This document shows positions 11,281-23,946 of a stretch of 64,000 nt of DNA, piece after piece. How positions within the stretch are numbered: position 1 is the stretch's first letter; each line of letters begins with the position of its first letter. Origin of the DNA: Strongylocentrotus droebachiensis (lineage: Eukaryota > Echinodermata > Echinoidea > Camarodonta > Strongylocentrotidae); NCBI GenBank assembly GCA_035222895.1, contig JAVYIG010002354.1:190505-254504 (forward strand), given 5' to 3'. Below the pieces are notes generated by a model. That model was given only the letters and a program-made list of their open reading frames with translations. It was not told the origin of the DNA and ran no database searches. The position numbers and the translations under genes are program-made.

Positions 11281-12480
11281 ATGATTAAAAATACAAAAGA
11301 AGAAGAAAAAAAAAGAACATCACAAGGAAAAAAAGAAAACACGAAACAAATTAAAATTATTCGATTGATTGTTTTACTGCCTTTACCAGTTACCCCAGTG
11401 TACTTTTTAAGTGAACTTATAAAGACGTTTGTCAACGTTTGTATTCATTTTAAAAATGCATTTCATTATAGCTCATTTTCGTCTCCATTAAAGCTAGACT
11501 GCACTACTTGTAGTTACTTGCGCCCTCTACATAGCAAACAATGCCTAAGCGGTACCCGTTGGTACCCCATGATCCCCTTTCTTATGTTATTTGAGAGCTG
11601 ATTGGATGTGATAACCACCTTTCAGTGATCATGCAGGGAGGTCCAATCCATCCTGGCCAAACTAGTGCAGATAGGGTTTAATATATCAAAATATCACATT
11701 CTCTTCGGGAAAAAATAATACTAATCATAAGAAAAGAATTCAATAACAAAATAAAGAAGTGTAATATTTTCTGCATCGGGGGACTCATAAAAGGGATTTT
11801 GAGAGATGTTCGCGGACCACAAATATCAATCATCTTTAGATGTTAGAATCTGTAATGTTTTCAGGGCTTCTTTGACTCCTGCAACGCATTTTTGAGCGAA
11901 TGATATATTGCTCTTGCTCGACTCCAGCTAGCCGTCTCCATCGTAAGGACAGCCCTTCTCATTGGGGATTTCTTGTGTCAACTAGACTCACGAGCAGAGA
12001 CCACTTGACATGGTCAGTGCTACATATTAAACAGTTTCATATATTGCTGGCTTTTACTCATTAATTAATAATTTTATATGTGTTAATTTGTGTACATATT
12101 TGAAGAATGCACCAAAAAATGCAGTGAACCGACAAAACCCCTGAAATCGCGTATTTGAGAACAAGATATATAATAATTTACCTTTTTCAGTCTGTTTTCA
12201 AATTGACACCTTTTTATTTTCAGGATAATGAAAGCATTAAAATAAATCACATTTTCAATGTTTGTTGATGAAAAAATATTGTCAGAAATTAGTAACAGCT
12301 GCGAGTTGTTCTACTCAGGTGATAACAAAATTATTATATTAAAAAATTTGGTTGCCAAAAAGAGGCGTAAGGTTACTGTATATATTATTATTTTCCACCT
12401 TGTAAAACTCCAAAAAATTATATGAATTTAGTTGTCTCTTTCGAAAAGATGAAGCCATTTTGGGCTCCTTTGTTGGAGTT
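11281..12480. other. Unassigned A/T-rich DNA
   Basis: No domain-bearing frames, tRNA-like boxes or strong repeats are recognised. Confidence 0.45.
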
Positions 12481-12494
12481 GGGGGGGGGGGGGG
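12481..12494. repeat. Poly(G) run
   Basis: An uninterrupted run of 14 G residues on the plus strand. Confidence 0.9.
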
Positions 12495-12840
12495 TTCTCA
12501 TCAACATCACCGTTCCCGATATTAAATCCAATTTACATTCCATCATAGCACAGTTTTTTTAAATTTTTTTTTTAATTTGTCAAGCTTATGAATATTGTCG
12601 TATGAAAATCTCCTCCCCTTCTATCTTTGCATTTTATCTAGGATATCAAAAAAGTTACTATTAACATAGATGTATGTTTCGCATATCCCACTCTTCATCT
12701 GTATTGTTTGAATATGCAATGTAACATGTATCAGTTCTGATCATGATGAATGTTGTACTTTGTAATCAATGCTTCACTGTCTCGTTACACGTCTCTAATT
12801 CTTAAGCATCAGCGTTAGACCAGGAGTCTAAAATCATTCA

Positions 12841-12993
12841 AAGTTCAGGGGTAGAGAGAAGGGAAAGAAAATATAGAGAATGAGTCAGATGTTTGGGAAA
12901 GAGAGGGAGATATTGATAGAAAGAGAATAAGAAAGAGAGAGCGCGGAAATACGAAAGAGGAAGGGAGAGAGAGGGGAAGATAAAAAGAGAGAA

Positions 12994-13035
<42 letters not shown>

Positions 13036-13185
13036 GGAGAAAAAAAAGAAACTGAAAACCTTGAGGTTAATAGAAAGACAGACGGAGAGAAAGGGGAAAG
13101 AGAAACTGCAAGAGACAATGGAACGAAAAGAAGAGGATAGAAGTAGAATGATAGAGAGACAATTGGAAAGAGAGAGATAATTTTT
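12841..13185. repeat. GA-rich simple-repeat region
   Basis: About 340 bp of mostly purine sequence, with a clean (GA)n core at about 13002-13034. The Leu/Ser-repeat frames on the minus strand come from it. Confidence 0.9.
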
Positions 13186-13500
13186 TTTTAGACACATGGA
13201 GAATGGAAGAGAGAATTACGGGCGGCCTTCGCCGACGACGTCTTGAATTATTCATGTAATCAATGTCAAAGAGTGGTTCTCAAGAGAGACAAAGTTGATG
13301 AAGAATATCTCAATCAGACTTTTTATAATCAGTGATAAATCCTTTTGGAGGTAACCTCATCAAATATCCCAAGATATTTCCCCCCCCCCATCTTTTTTAC
13401 ACGAAGCCACAACCATTAAAACCTTCTCCTTTCCTCTTCTACCAGCATAATCTCACTTGTATACGGATTTAGTTTCCGGTTTTTAGAACATTTGAGTCGA
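13186..13500. other. Unassigned DNA with a poly(C) run
   Basis: Contains a run of C at 13380-13389. Nothing else is recognised. Confidence 0.4.
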
Positions 13501-13505
13501 TAATT

Positions 13506-13527
13506 GGAGAGAGAGAGAGAGAGAGAA
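13506..13527. repeat. (GA)n microsatellite
   Basis: About ten GA units. Confidence 0.9.
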
Positions 13528-15290
13528 AGGGGTGGTTTGAAAAGGATTTGGTTTGATTTCTATTTCACTGTGTGAGGTTGTTTATTGCTTCCCAGGTGAT
13601 AACAGAGTGAACATAAAAATACTAAGTAATTCATTCTATGTTTTTAAAAAAATTACGTTGTATAGCGTTTATGCAATTAAATAATCAGGGAGGACTTGAC
13701 TATCGCAAAATCAAGGCTTAAGGTTTAAAAAAAAAAAAAATTTACAAAGCAAAGCAACTAAATTCCCCTTAAATATTAGTATCCAGCACTGATAAAACGA
13801 AGAGAAATCATTTTCGTGTATGTAGCATAGCGATAATTTGACGTTGAAGACCTCACACCTCCTCGTCTCAATTCAGATACCCTGATGAATATTCGATAAG
13901 AGAGTTTTAAATCGTTTTATTTCGGAAGAAAATGAGGAATGAAATTGACTTCAACATTCCGTGTCTTCAGAATGTCTTACTCCATAATAAAGCTTGAATA
14001 ATTCATGTAATATACGATCGGGAAAGTGGAAGGATTCGACTATGGTAAACAACAAAGAGATTGTAACCAGCTATAGGATCCCGTAACGCGGCATCTGGAT
14101 TCTCCTACTGAATTTTAAAAAAGGTTCGGTTAAAAAGTATCTCGAAGATATTAATTAACTGGGCTTTTCCTTCTTCATTTATTCTAACTAGGCCTTAGTG
14201 GATAACGCAGTACAAGACACATTTGCCATTTTGCGTTGTGCCCCATAGCCATCTGAGTCCTGCATGGGCGGCACGAGGGAGTGTGTGTATGCGGGCCGAC
14301 GTTGCTCCTAGTGTTGGATGATTGCTCAAAGACCTACGGGCCAGGCATAAACAGAGAATGAAAGAACACTACGTCTCACTATCAAAACTTGTCTTCTAGA
14401 CGCCTCTCATCCGTGCTGAATTGAGGATAATCTGGGTTATTTCCAGCCCATTTCTGGATTAATTATTCTGTGTGGGTCCACCTCTCACTTTTCTTTAAGG
14501 CATGTTGATGGATGATCAGACTCTGCGTACAGCTCTTAGCTTTTCAGTTGGTAATTTCCTGTTCAGAAAACTTGGATGGTTGTGGAAGTTTGGAGAGAAT
14601 ACGATGTTTCTTACACTTTACAGCTTTTAGGAGACCACGTCCATTTTAAATTCATTCATAATTTGTGCACCTGGTATATCTTGATTGGTGCCTTTTGTGC
14701 CAGAAAGTGCACTTTATTCAGTAAAAGTGATCCCTAAATTTTGGCTGTTAATTAATATTCTGCTATCGGACCTGTCCATTTATTACCTCGGATGAATAAT
14801 CATATTTGGGTGGACCCTGGGCCTGGGTGAATAGTGGTAAATTTTCTTGCTTTGGATCTCACCATTTTTGGCTTGAGGGAAAAATTTGAACGTAGCGCAG
14901 CAATCGCGAAGAATTAAGCGCATACATGTATGTATTATTGTGCAAGAGAGTTTAAATACCGTTTGTATTATCGAAAGAATTTCATTTTCAGACACTACAT
15001 TGAAGTTTGAGAAAGAAAGTGAGGGTCCTAGAAAGTAGCTCGTATTGGACACACCTAATTCAAAAATGCAAAACCATATGAATAATACCTATAACATAAC
15101 ACAGGGGTCGTTTACAGGTGTGTTTAAAAGTCTAGGCACAACCTGCAAACTTCCATTAACTTGATTAAGCTGATCTTGTAGAGTGGCGCATTGCCGATGG
15201 GAAAGAGGGGTACATTCCTTCCCGTTTGAGAGCCAAAACGAAACGAGAAGGAAAAGAGAACGCAATAGGGAGAGCCCCTATGCGACAGGG
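13528..15290. other. Unassigned DNA
   Basis: No coding exon, RNA gene or transposon recognised. A poly(A) run lies at 13727-13740. A GC-richer patch near 14240-14330 has no recognisable content. Confidence 0.45.
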
Positions 15291-15295
15291 AGGGA

Positions 15296-15312
15296 GATAG
15301 AGAGAGAGAGAT

Positions 15313-15349
<37 letters not shown>

Positions 15350-15545
15350 GGTGATACGGAAATGTCCCAACCGTAGGAAAGACATCCTTATCGCAAAAAA
15401 ACCCTCCGATTACCCAAAGAGGGTGTGTGTCTTTCTTCGTCAGTGTCCCCGTTGTTCCTTTTTCGATGCTATCGTGTAGATTTCTTACAAAATACTTTAG
15501 CCATCCTCTCTCTCTCTCGCTGTCTCTCTCTCTCTCTCTCTCTCT
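15296..15545. repeat. Opposed (GA)n and (CT)n tracts
   Basis: A (GA)n tract (about 15296-15342) is followed about 160 bp later by a (CT)n tract (about 15505-15545). The two are complementary, so the strand could fold into a hairpin with the unique spacer as its loop. The repeat-derived frames across both have no other content. Confidence 0.85.
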
Positions 15546-16733
15546 TACCTCATCCCACCTTCCATCCCCTACTCTCTGTCTTTCATTATCTTTACTCGTC
15601 TCCCCCTCCTTTTTTTCTGTGATTTTTATTTTGAGCATGAACCTAAATGGCGACATAATCAATTGTTATCGCATTAGTGCTGTTCTTGTGGCAAATCGAT
15701 GATCTTACAGGCACGTTGAAATCGCTTTGGGCGGTCATTGACATCGGTAGCTCTCAATTTCGTTGTCCTAATCATCTCGTTCCTCCCATACACAATACGT
15801 GTTGTCAAAAGGGTGTAAACAACATCCCATTGCATTCTCACCACGTTCGCGTGTAAAAGCGTTGTGGGTAGTGTTGATCCCCAAAGAACGCAACCAATCT
15901 GTAACTTGCAACTGCCGACAAAACGAATTGTTCATGACCCCATCAAATCTACAATGTCATTGCAACCTACATTTCCCCATGTCACTGGCATCTTGGAATG
16001 ACAGAAAAATACTACGGCCTAAAAACTTGTAACTTCAGAAAACATCAGGCCTAGAGGAAGCGACTTTAAGAAAATGGTCAATGGAACCCGTTTGAGATAT
16101 TTATCCGAAAAGCCATTGTTACCACTATACACTACATTACAATTTCAGTACATGGACTAAATTGTCATCGATCATAAAAAAGATGAATACATTCTCAATA
16201 TAAAAAAGCAATTGTTATCTCAAGAAGATATGAACCTCTTACATTATTCCTTTTAGCTCTAAATATTATTCTTCTTCTTTGTCTCTTTCGACTTTTTTTT
16301 CTTGTTACATCTGCCTCCATCGGATTCGAAGATTCTTGCAGACGGTCTTTCAAACCTAAATCTCTGGCCGCATCCTCTGGATATGTATTGTATTAAAGTC
16401 TCTTCACTTTATAGGTTTGGGGGAGGGCGACTTAATGCAACGCATCTTTGTCAATATTACTTAATCTCACAGTAAAACTAAAAAAGAAAGTACCCTTTTT
16501 GCAGATATTACGTAGTCGTTAATCTATCTGGAAGTGTAAATTCTTTTTGTTTATCGATTCAGAACAAATTGGTAAGCATCTGTCAGCCTAGAGTATTATG
16601 CCATTATTGATAATCCAAAACCTCTATCATTCATACTTTGCTAAACCGGAATTTAAAAGGAATGACAGAGTACATTATCAATCTACTTTGGTATTTCTTG
16701 AAGACGAAAATTATTCAATGGAAATTGCAGAGG
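15546..16733. other. Unassigned DNA
   Basis: No recognised features. Confidence 0.45.
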
Positions 16734-16751
16734 AATGAATGAATGAATGAA
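16734..16751. repeat. (GAAT)n microsatellite
   Basis: Four to five GAAT units. Confidence 0.85.
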
Positions 16752-18080
16752 TTCAGAGCAAGACAATTTTGAAGATTTATTTCTTTCATGAAATACATTT
16801 GAAATGATTTCCTCACATGGCAAACTCTTTCGTAAACAATTACTTGATTCGTTTTGCTCCTATGTGAGGAACAAGAATCCCATCGAGCGTACGTCCCCGA
16901 AACGCTTTCACCGAGGGAAGAGCGATGAGAAAGATGTATGAGTCTTGCTTCTGGGGAACAAACTAAGAACATTATAATCCTTATACGTGGTGGTTTCTTG
17001 GCTTCAGCAACCTCTTCCAAAATATGCGGGAGGGTAGCCAGTCTCGGTTCTGAAATCCATCCATCCCGGTGACCCGCAGAATCAGCGCAAAGAGTCAGGC
17101 AAACAGTTTGTGAGATGAATTTCTCATCACTCCACTAGCTCCCGGTGGGATTGGGTATCATTTTAAGGAATATAAATATATTTAAGGAAAAAGACTCCTC
17201 GATTTCAACCCCAAATGCTGATGAATTTGGGGCAATCTAATACCCCGACTTGCCCCGAGCTGTGGTGCAAGAATAAATAAAGCGCCATTCAAAATAAGAA
17301 TAAAATTCGTCACCTGATGGCCGATTACTCGTTGTTTTGTTCATAAAGAAATTTTCATCTCTATTTCGAACAAAGAATAAATAATATGAATGTCAAAAGA
17401 TTATAGAATGACTGGCTCTCGTATTCATTATAAAAGCAACACAGAAAAATATAAGGAAATATTTATAATAGCAATAGATCAGAACATCTGTTAAAATGTC
17501 CACGGTGTAACTGAGTACTCAAGAATTCTGTTCATAGTTCCTTTGAATGAAATAAATTTAAGTGCCTATATTTTCATGCAGATAAAACGATTTATAATCG
17601 TGAATTATTTGTACATGTTCCATGTGTTCTCGTGTCTGCGGTTTTCTTTTAAATACCAGTAAATAGGAGAAAATAGAATGACTCATAAGTCACGGACAAA
17701 GAAATTGTAAACAGGTCGCAAGAAAAGAAGAAAGGAACAAAATGTTTTGATCGTATTAAAAAGAAAAAAACTAAAAGCAAATGCGAAAAAGGAAAAATTA
17801 ATGAGTAAATTAAAAAAAAGGACAATCACTATAAACGTTTTTATTCCAAATTTGTCTTTCCTTTTCAAACGTTTTTAAAAATGATTTTTAAGTCAGGTCT
17901 AAATAGTTTAAAAACTGCTTTTCACAATCGATATTAATGCTTATATGAAACTTAATGTAGATCTTCATTAAATTCTTTTGCGAGCAATAACAGTTTAAAA
18001 AAAGATCCAATCGCAACCAATATAGTAGTATGTCTACACACACAAGAACAGTTCGGTTTCAACTTTGATAAACATTCCTT
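16752..18080. other. Unassigned A/T-rich DNA
   Basis: Nothing recognised. Confidence 0.45.
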
Positions 18081-18108
18081 AAATATATATATATATACAT
18101 ATATATTG
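18081..18108. repeat. (TA)n microsatellite
   Basis: A short alternating TA tract with one ACA interruption. Confidence 0.85.
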
Positions 18109-20205
18109 TTTAAGATTGATCCATTCTGATAACGAACAAATAAACGAGTGAATTACATGTATCTTCAACAGCAAAACAGGAAGTGACAAAATAATATAAC
18201 ATTGAAGTAGTAAGTCGATACCATGGTTACCTTATAAAACATGATATCTAACTTAATGGAATTAAAAGAAAGACAAGTATCAAATATTGTATAGTCCCAT
18301 CTCTTCTCCTTTTGTATTGATATAATTGTAATTTGTTTCCTCGGCCAGATGGTTTTACATCATGCTGCAAAACCTAAAGATACTGGCGTGAAGTAAAACA
18401 TTAAAGGAGGACATGATATATGTTTTAGCATTTAAGGATGAAATTAGTCACATGGGAAAGAGTGTATTCAACTTCCTCTAATTACAGGCTTGTTGTACTT
18501 ACTTATTGAATGACAATAAATCTGTAATGGAATACAATAGGATCTATTGATCAGAGCTTCGATACAAACAAACCCAGTATAATTAAAACATAACAACAAT
18601 TTAATTGTTATGACCTAAAGTAATATCAAGCTCTATAAATGTGACTCACTGAATGCTACTATTTATTGTAATAAAGCTTCTTCAATAGATTTAAAAGGTA
18701 GCCAACCTATATATTAAAACAGCAGCCGGGAAATTAATCTGGCGCAAACATGAGGTCATTGTACTTTGCAATGGGTCATGGAAGATTTTAGACACCCATT
18801 CGATTAAGTTTCAAGTGTATCTTCGTCGCCAAACTAATTCCGTTGACGACATTTTTTTCACCCTTGACCTTGAGCGAAAATAGACTTGAGCAACTAAATT
18901 ATTCAAAAGAGGCATCTAAGTTGCAAGATGTTTTCAAGTTTTCAAGCATGTGCTGAGGAGAGGAAATCACCTTTCTTATTGATGAAGAGTAACAAACTTT
19001 TCTTTCTTTATTGAAATGATAAAGGTCAGTGTTTTCTGTGTCTATATCTTGCTTCGCTCGCCCCTTCACGTGGATCGGTTGCAGCTGAACAGTACTCAAT
19101 CTTTCCAACAGTTCAGATTACTTTACAGGGGTATAATCTCGGATAAAAAAGATTGAATTACATGGGAACACTTAATTTTCGAGATTCAATCATATTCAAT
19201 CATCGGATCCTTGTTTTTAAATAATTGCTTCCTTATAAGAAAAGAGTTCACGACAGTATTGCGTTTCACCTTTCCTCATCGTTCCAACTGTTGTTGAAAC
19301 AGAAACTTTTCGAATTTTCCTCTTCCTCCAATACCTAAAATTTTCCCATGGGTTTCGTTAAGAAATTTCAGATCACGTATTTATCGACGGCAAAAATCAA
19401 CAATAACAACTACAAAGATCAATCTTTCCATTCCTAATAGTTTTAATGAATCCATACTGCATTTGAATTTGTAGGTTGTTTCAATGTGCAAAGAGAGACA
19501 ACTAACAAGAGCTTCATCCAAAAGGAGCTAAATCAACACAAATCTAAATCATATGAGTTGCATTTTTTTGTATGATTAAAGGTGATCAGGGCATGGCTCT
19601 GCCTTAGTATACCATAGTGAAGCAGTAAGAAACTAAGCATCTTTATTAGTGCCTTTTGGAATGGAGATTTTTCAAATGTAAACCGTAAAAGCCATGAATA
19701 GCAATGGTCCGTGAAATGTCTCTACATTTGTGTGTGTATTTTACCTTTATTGTCTGCATGTGAGATCTAGTAAAGTCTTCTAGTGCACTCATAATACTTT
19801 AATGACGAAGTACGTGCTTATATGGTATAAAGTATATATAAAAGATGTTGATTTAATATTGCCTCAAAAACTACAGATCGGGAGAATGACTTGGCAACAT
19901 TTACCCTTGCTCACACTTTCCGGGCAGGCCAACTCACAACGGGCCAGTAATTTTGTTAGAATGTTAAAAGTACGTATATTTGTCAGATCATTTCACAGAC
20001 CACTGGCGCAGTTTCAGGCAAAGCGAGAGAGAGAGAGAGGCATGGTATCATCATATTTTCCTGCACCATGTCGTGTTGAATTCTACTTACCCCTTTTTTC
20101 TTGCTCTCTCTCTCACACATCTTCTCCATTCCCCCCAACATACGATAGGGGAGGTGACATTCGTCCTTTGACCTGGGTTCCCATGAATACGCCACTATAA
20201 TAACA
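18109..20205. other. Unassigned DNA
   Basis: Short frames around 19802-20200 pass through a small GA tract (about 20023-20038) and a CT tract (about 20104-20113). No domain is recognised. Confidence 0.45.
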
Positions 20206-20209
20206 ATTC

Positions 20210-20250
20210 TGGCTCAGCGCATAAAACAATGGTCTCGGGTTCGAGACCAT
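20210..20250 (+). other. tRNA-like A/B box pair with long hairpin
   Basis: TGGCTCAGCGC (20210-20220) resembles a pol III A box, and GGTTCGAGACC (20238-20248) is a perfect B box, but they are only about 28 bp apart, shorter than in a tRNA. The B box sits in a perfect 9-bp hairpin: arm ATGGTCTCG (20229-20237), loop GGTT, arm CGAGACCAT (20242-20250). This is probably a deleted tRNA pseudogene or SINE head. Confidence 0.45.
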
Positions 20251-22259
20251 GTCAGTAAGCTTCCTGAAGTACCTCGAAAGTCTTTCGATCAGTAGGTCCC
20301 CTTGGAGCTATACAAAATATCTTTTCAAAATAATCATCTCTTTCTCTTTCTTTCTGGGTATCTCTCTCTCTCAAAATATACACAGTAAAACAGTAATGTG
20401 TCATGGCTACGTTTTTAAGAGTATTTTGTAAATGTGAATTAATAGTGTAAGTCATCACATGCAGAGAAACAAAATGTAACTTTCAATATCCTAAGGAAAA
20501 CTACATTGCTTAAACTTTGAAATTCATGAATCATTTTAAAACAAAACAGCACCCTTTAATTTCAATGCAAATACTGATAGCACCTTACTAGATAGTGCCA
20601 TGAGTTTTACATTTCTATAGCATTAGTACGATGTGAAACATCATAAAACAGGACGGTTAACGGTATCATTCAATTACATTATCAAAATAATTCAGTTTAT
20701 GATACAATCACAGTTCTCGAGGCATAACGTTTGATAAAAGTAAAATATTGAAACAGTTTCCTTGAATAAATGGTGAAATTTAGGCTGGAATTTAAGAATC
20801 AAATTTTATTTTATGCATGTGTGACCTTTCCTCTCGATAATATCAATTGTTAACTGAACTCTCTGCTCTATCCATTAGAACGAATAATTATTGAGATTTA
20901 AATACAATAATCATAGTTGACGCATAAGCCCAAGATTTCTCTTCTAATGCCTGCCTACATTTTCAAAGTCTAACTTGGGATAGAAACTAATGAGGGGGCG
21001 ATTTAATAAATTACCCACTGAGTTTAAGAAGTTTTTGCGTTAGATCTTCTCTCCTGCCTTTTATTCTTATTTCAGTAATGGATTCAAAGAATTTATTTAA
21101 GGTAAGTATAATGGCGCTGAGGTCCATGCTGAATAAGATTAGTAACATGCTGATGACAAAGCCCTCTGGTTAAAACTGTTATCTTATTGGTATTTTGAAC
21201 TGTACTCAAAGACAAAATGTGATATACTAATGCATTTCTAATATAGGAACTAGGTTGAGGCATGAAGAGTGCTTTTAAACCATTTAAACACTGTTGTCGT
21301 TTTAATAGGCCAGCTATATCAAAAGGTTATTTTGTTGCTGTATATTTCCTTTGCTTATGATATATGATATCATCTGAAGGAAAAACGAACTTAAAGAAAT
21401 CAAAATATAAATATGTACCTGGGTTATAAAGTTGATAATAATTCTAAATCAATGAAAGGATATCGCATGGATGAATAGATTTTTGTAATCTTTTTTTTAA
21501 AACTTTGATATCATATAATTATATGCAGGTAAAAATCTCGATCGCGTTTATTTTGTTTCTAAATTAGTAGGCCTATTTAGAACATCTAACAAGTGAAATA
21601 GAATGATTCTTGATGAATTATACAAAAAGTGTATAATGTCAGTATTTCCGTGAAAACATCGTCAAATCAATAATTTAAGGCAATATATCTTCAGCATCAC
21701 ATTAATGTATTCATATATATATCTATCTAGAAAGATACAACAGATGTTATCACTTATCCCCAAAATCCGAAATCACTCGGTCGTTTTGTCTGGAACACAT
21801 TTATCCTTAAAAATTAAAATCTCAAAACTGATGCGGGTTGACAGTTATCAAAATACGACTCCAGAACAGTCATGATCGGAAGACATAATTCACTTTATTT
21901 CCTAGTAAAAATCTATTAACATTCCCTTCACACATTTTTACAACCAATATCACCCTAGCACGGCACGGGTATTCTCATGTTGCAAACATTTAAATTCGAC
22001 AAATTATACAAGGATGCAGCCTCCATGAAAAATGGGATCTTACTGCATTTTTAATTTAAACAAATCTTTTCAGAATGATTGAAACTGGATTTGAAACAAA
22101 GATTAAAGAAGAGAGAAGTAGCGCTGTTAGAACTCCAGGGTTGAATTATATCGTGTCAATTTTTATATTTCATATTTCATAGAAATCTTGGCATAATTAT
22201 GCAGGTGCACCTGAAACAATCCATCATTCATATAATTTCATTCTAATAACTAAACAAGA
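20251..22259. other. Unassigned A/T-rich DNA
   Basis: Nothing recognised beyond a short CT tract near 20335-20373 and a TATATAT stretch near 21714. Confidence 0.45.
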
Positions 22260-22273
22260 TAGTTTCTAACTAA

Positions 22274-22372
22274 AAAAACACACACGCAAATACGCAGGCG
22301 CATATATTATGAAACTCACACACACACACTTTCTCTCTCTTTTTTGTCTCTCTCTCTCTCTCTCTCTCTCTC
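22274..22372. repeat. CA and CT microsatellites
   Basis: Short CACA stretches near 22276-22286 and 22316-22329 precede (TC)n at about 22346-22372. Confidence 0.9.
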
Positions 22373-23850
22373 CGCATCTCCCTATTTCTCTTCATATTCT
22401 TTAGTTTTTGCCATTGCTACTTTGCGTGTTGTTTTCACATTGTTGAGGCACGTGCACATTCATGATCACCCTAATTGATTCTTTTCTTTCTTCTCAGATT
22501 CTTGATCTAGTGATATCGGTAATTTGGGCCAGTCGCTGCTATCTCCAGAAAAGCCATTAGTAATCGGTCTCGGGTCATCTTTGAAGACCTGAACGCATCA
22601 GAATGTTTACAAGTAAGATTGCACGGCACGATAGAGGCGGAAAGCAGATAAGCAACAAAATCCAACTCGTCAAGGGAGAGCAAAAATTAAGATTCGTTTA
22701 GACAAAGTTGTCTATGATTTTATAGTCACGTCATCCCCAGTAAAGTCTGCAAAACGAATCCGTTAGTAAAAATAAACAAACTGGAAAACGATGTATCAAC
22801 AAATTATTCACAAATATACTTTCTGGATGTAGATTATGCAGTATGTACTAAAAGGATTACACAGCCTCTGACGATAACAATTTTATCCTCCTAATAACCT
22901 ATTTTAACATGTCTTTGATAACGTAGACGTAAATTTACGAATTTATTGAACTACACTGCATTTGGAAAATATGCAATGTTGGCATGTCGTATATTTCATG
23001 CAACTATTTAAAAATGATCTATTCTGATCATCGTTGAACCCTCTCTTCATTTGCCGCGATGCCGCATGAACGCATTATCCTATTTCCTGGAAGTGGACAG
23101 AGATATGCACCTTCTTTTAAACCATGAAGAACCTCACCAGAAAGGAAAGGTGTGCGGGTAAATCTCCCAAATACTCCAAAAACCAATGGCTTCTCGCCTG
23201 GAGAAGTGTTTTCGTGAATGAATTTCGCAGGCTCAGTTCATTATTTTGTAGGTATAATCATTAATTCGGTCGAAAGCATCATAATGAACATCATAATATA
23301 GGTCGTATGATATGCGAGTTGTGGTTGGAATGTCACCGCATATGAAAGCTAGCTGTACAACCGGGGATAGTATATTCCACAGAATATAAACGATCAAATT
23401 TGTTGCGTCTATAAGGCTGCATTTTAGTCTGTGCTTTTTCTAAATTACAGTTAGCCTTATGATTAGGTTGAATGATTGCTGAATACCGTATCGACAGCCA
23501 ATTGTTCTTATTTCGTAGTGGAGGTAGGAAACACGGGGTGACATGTCGTACTAGTGAACCATTTAATAAGGCCAATTATAATTTCGGAAATCCCTCCAAA
23601 GTTCCGGTCCTGAGCTGTTCCTGTACCTCGTCGTTCTCTTAAAAAACAATCAACAATTTCTTGTATCTATCTTATTTTAATCATTTCATAATAGTGCATG
23701 GAGACATTTAAGGTAATTTTACAAATCAGAAATAGCAGTTGTTGAAGTGCTTATCATGTATTTGATTCCCTTTCTTTGATCGAGTTCAATATTGTGGGCA
23801 TATTGCTTTTCCTCTGTACAATACGTCACTCCACCTATAAAGAACCGTAC
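22373..23850. other. Unassigned DNA
   Basis: No recognised features. Confidence 0.45.
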
Positions 23851-23856
23851 GAGAGC

Positions 23857-23946
23857 GTGCAATATCTAGCAGAAATATTGCACTTGTCTTCAACTCGTGT
23901 ATTCGCGAGCCGAGTGCAATATATCTGATATAGCACTAAATGGCAG
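23857..23946. repeat. Cluster of GTGCAATAT palindromes
   Basis: GTGCAATAT (23857-23865) faces ATATTGCAC (23875-23883). About 40 bp on, GTGCAATATATC (23924-23935) faces GATATAGCAC (23937-23946). Between them is CTCGTGTATTCGCGAG, itself partly palindromic. Inverted pairs of the same word at both ends suggest a tiny MITE or paired terminal repeats. Confidence 0.5.

Noticed and set aside
10964..11435. Long poly-Leu and poly-Ser minus-strand frames
   Set aside because: They are translations of the (GAA)n tract and its purine-rich flanks in different frames, with no other domain.
15165..15662. 165-codon minus-strand open frame, the longest in this part of the window
   Set aside because: Most of it runs through the (GA)n and (CT)n tracts. 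The rest has no domain, splice context or family resemblance.
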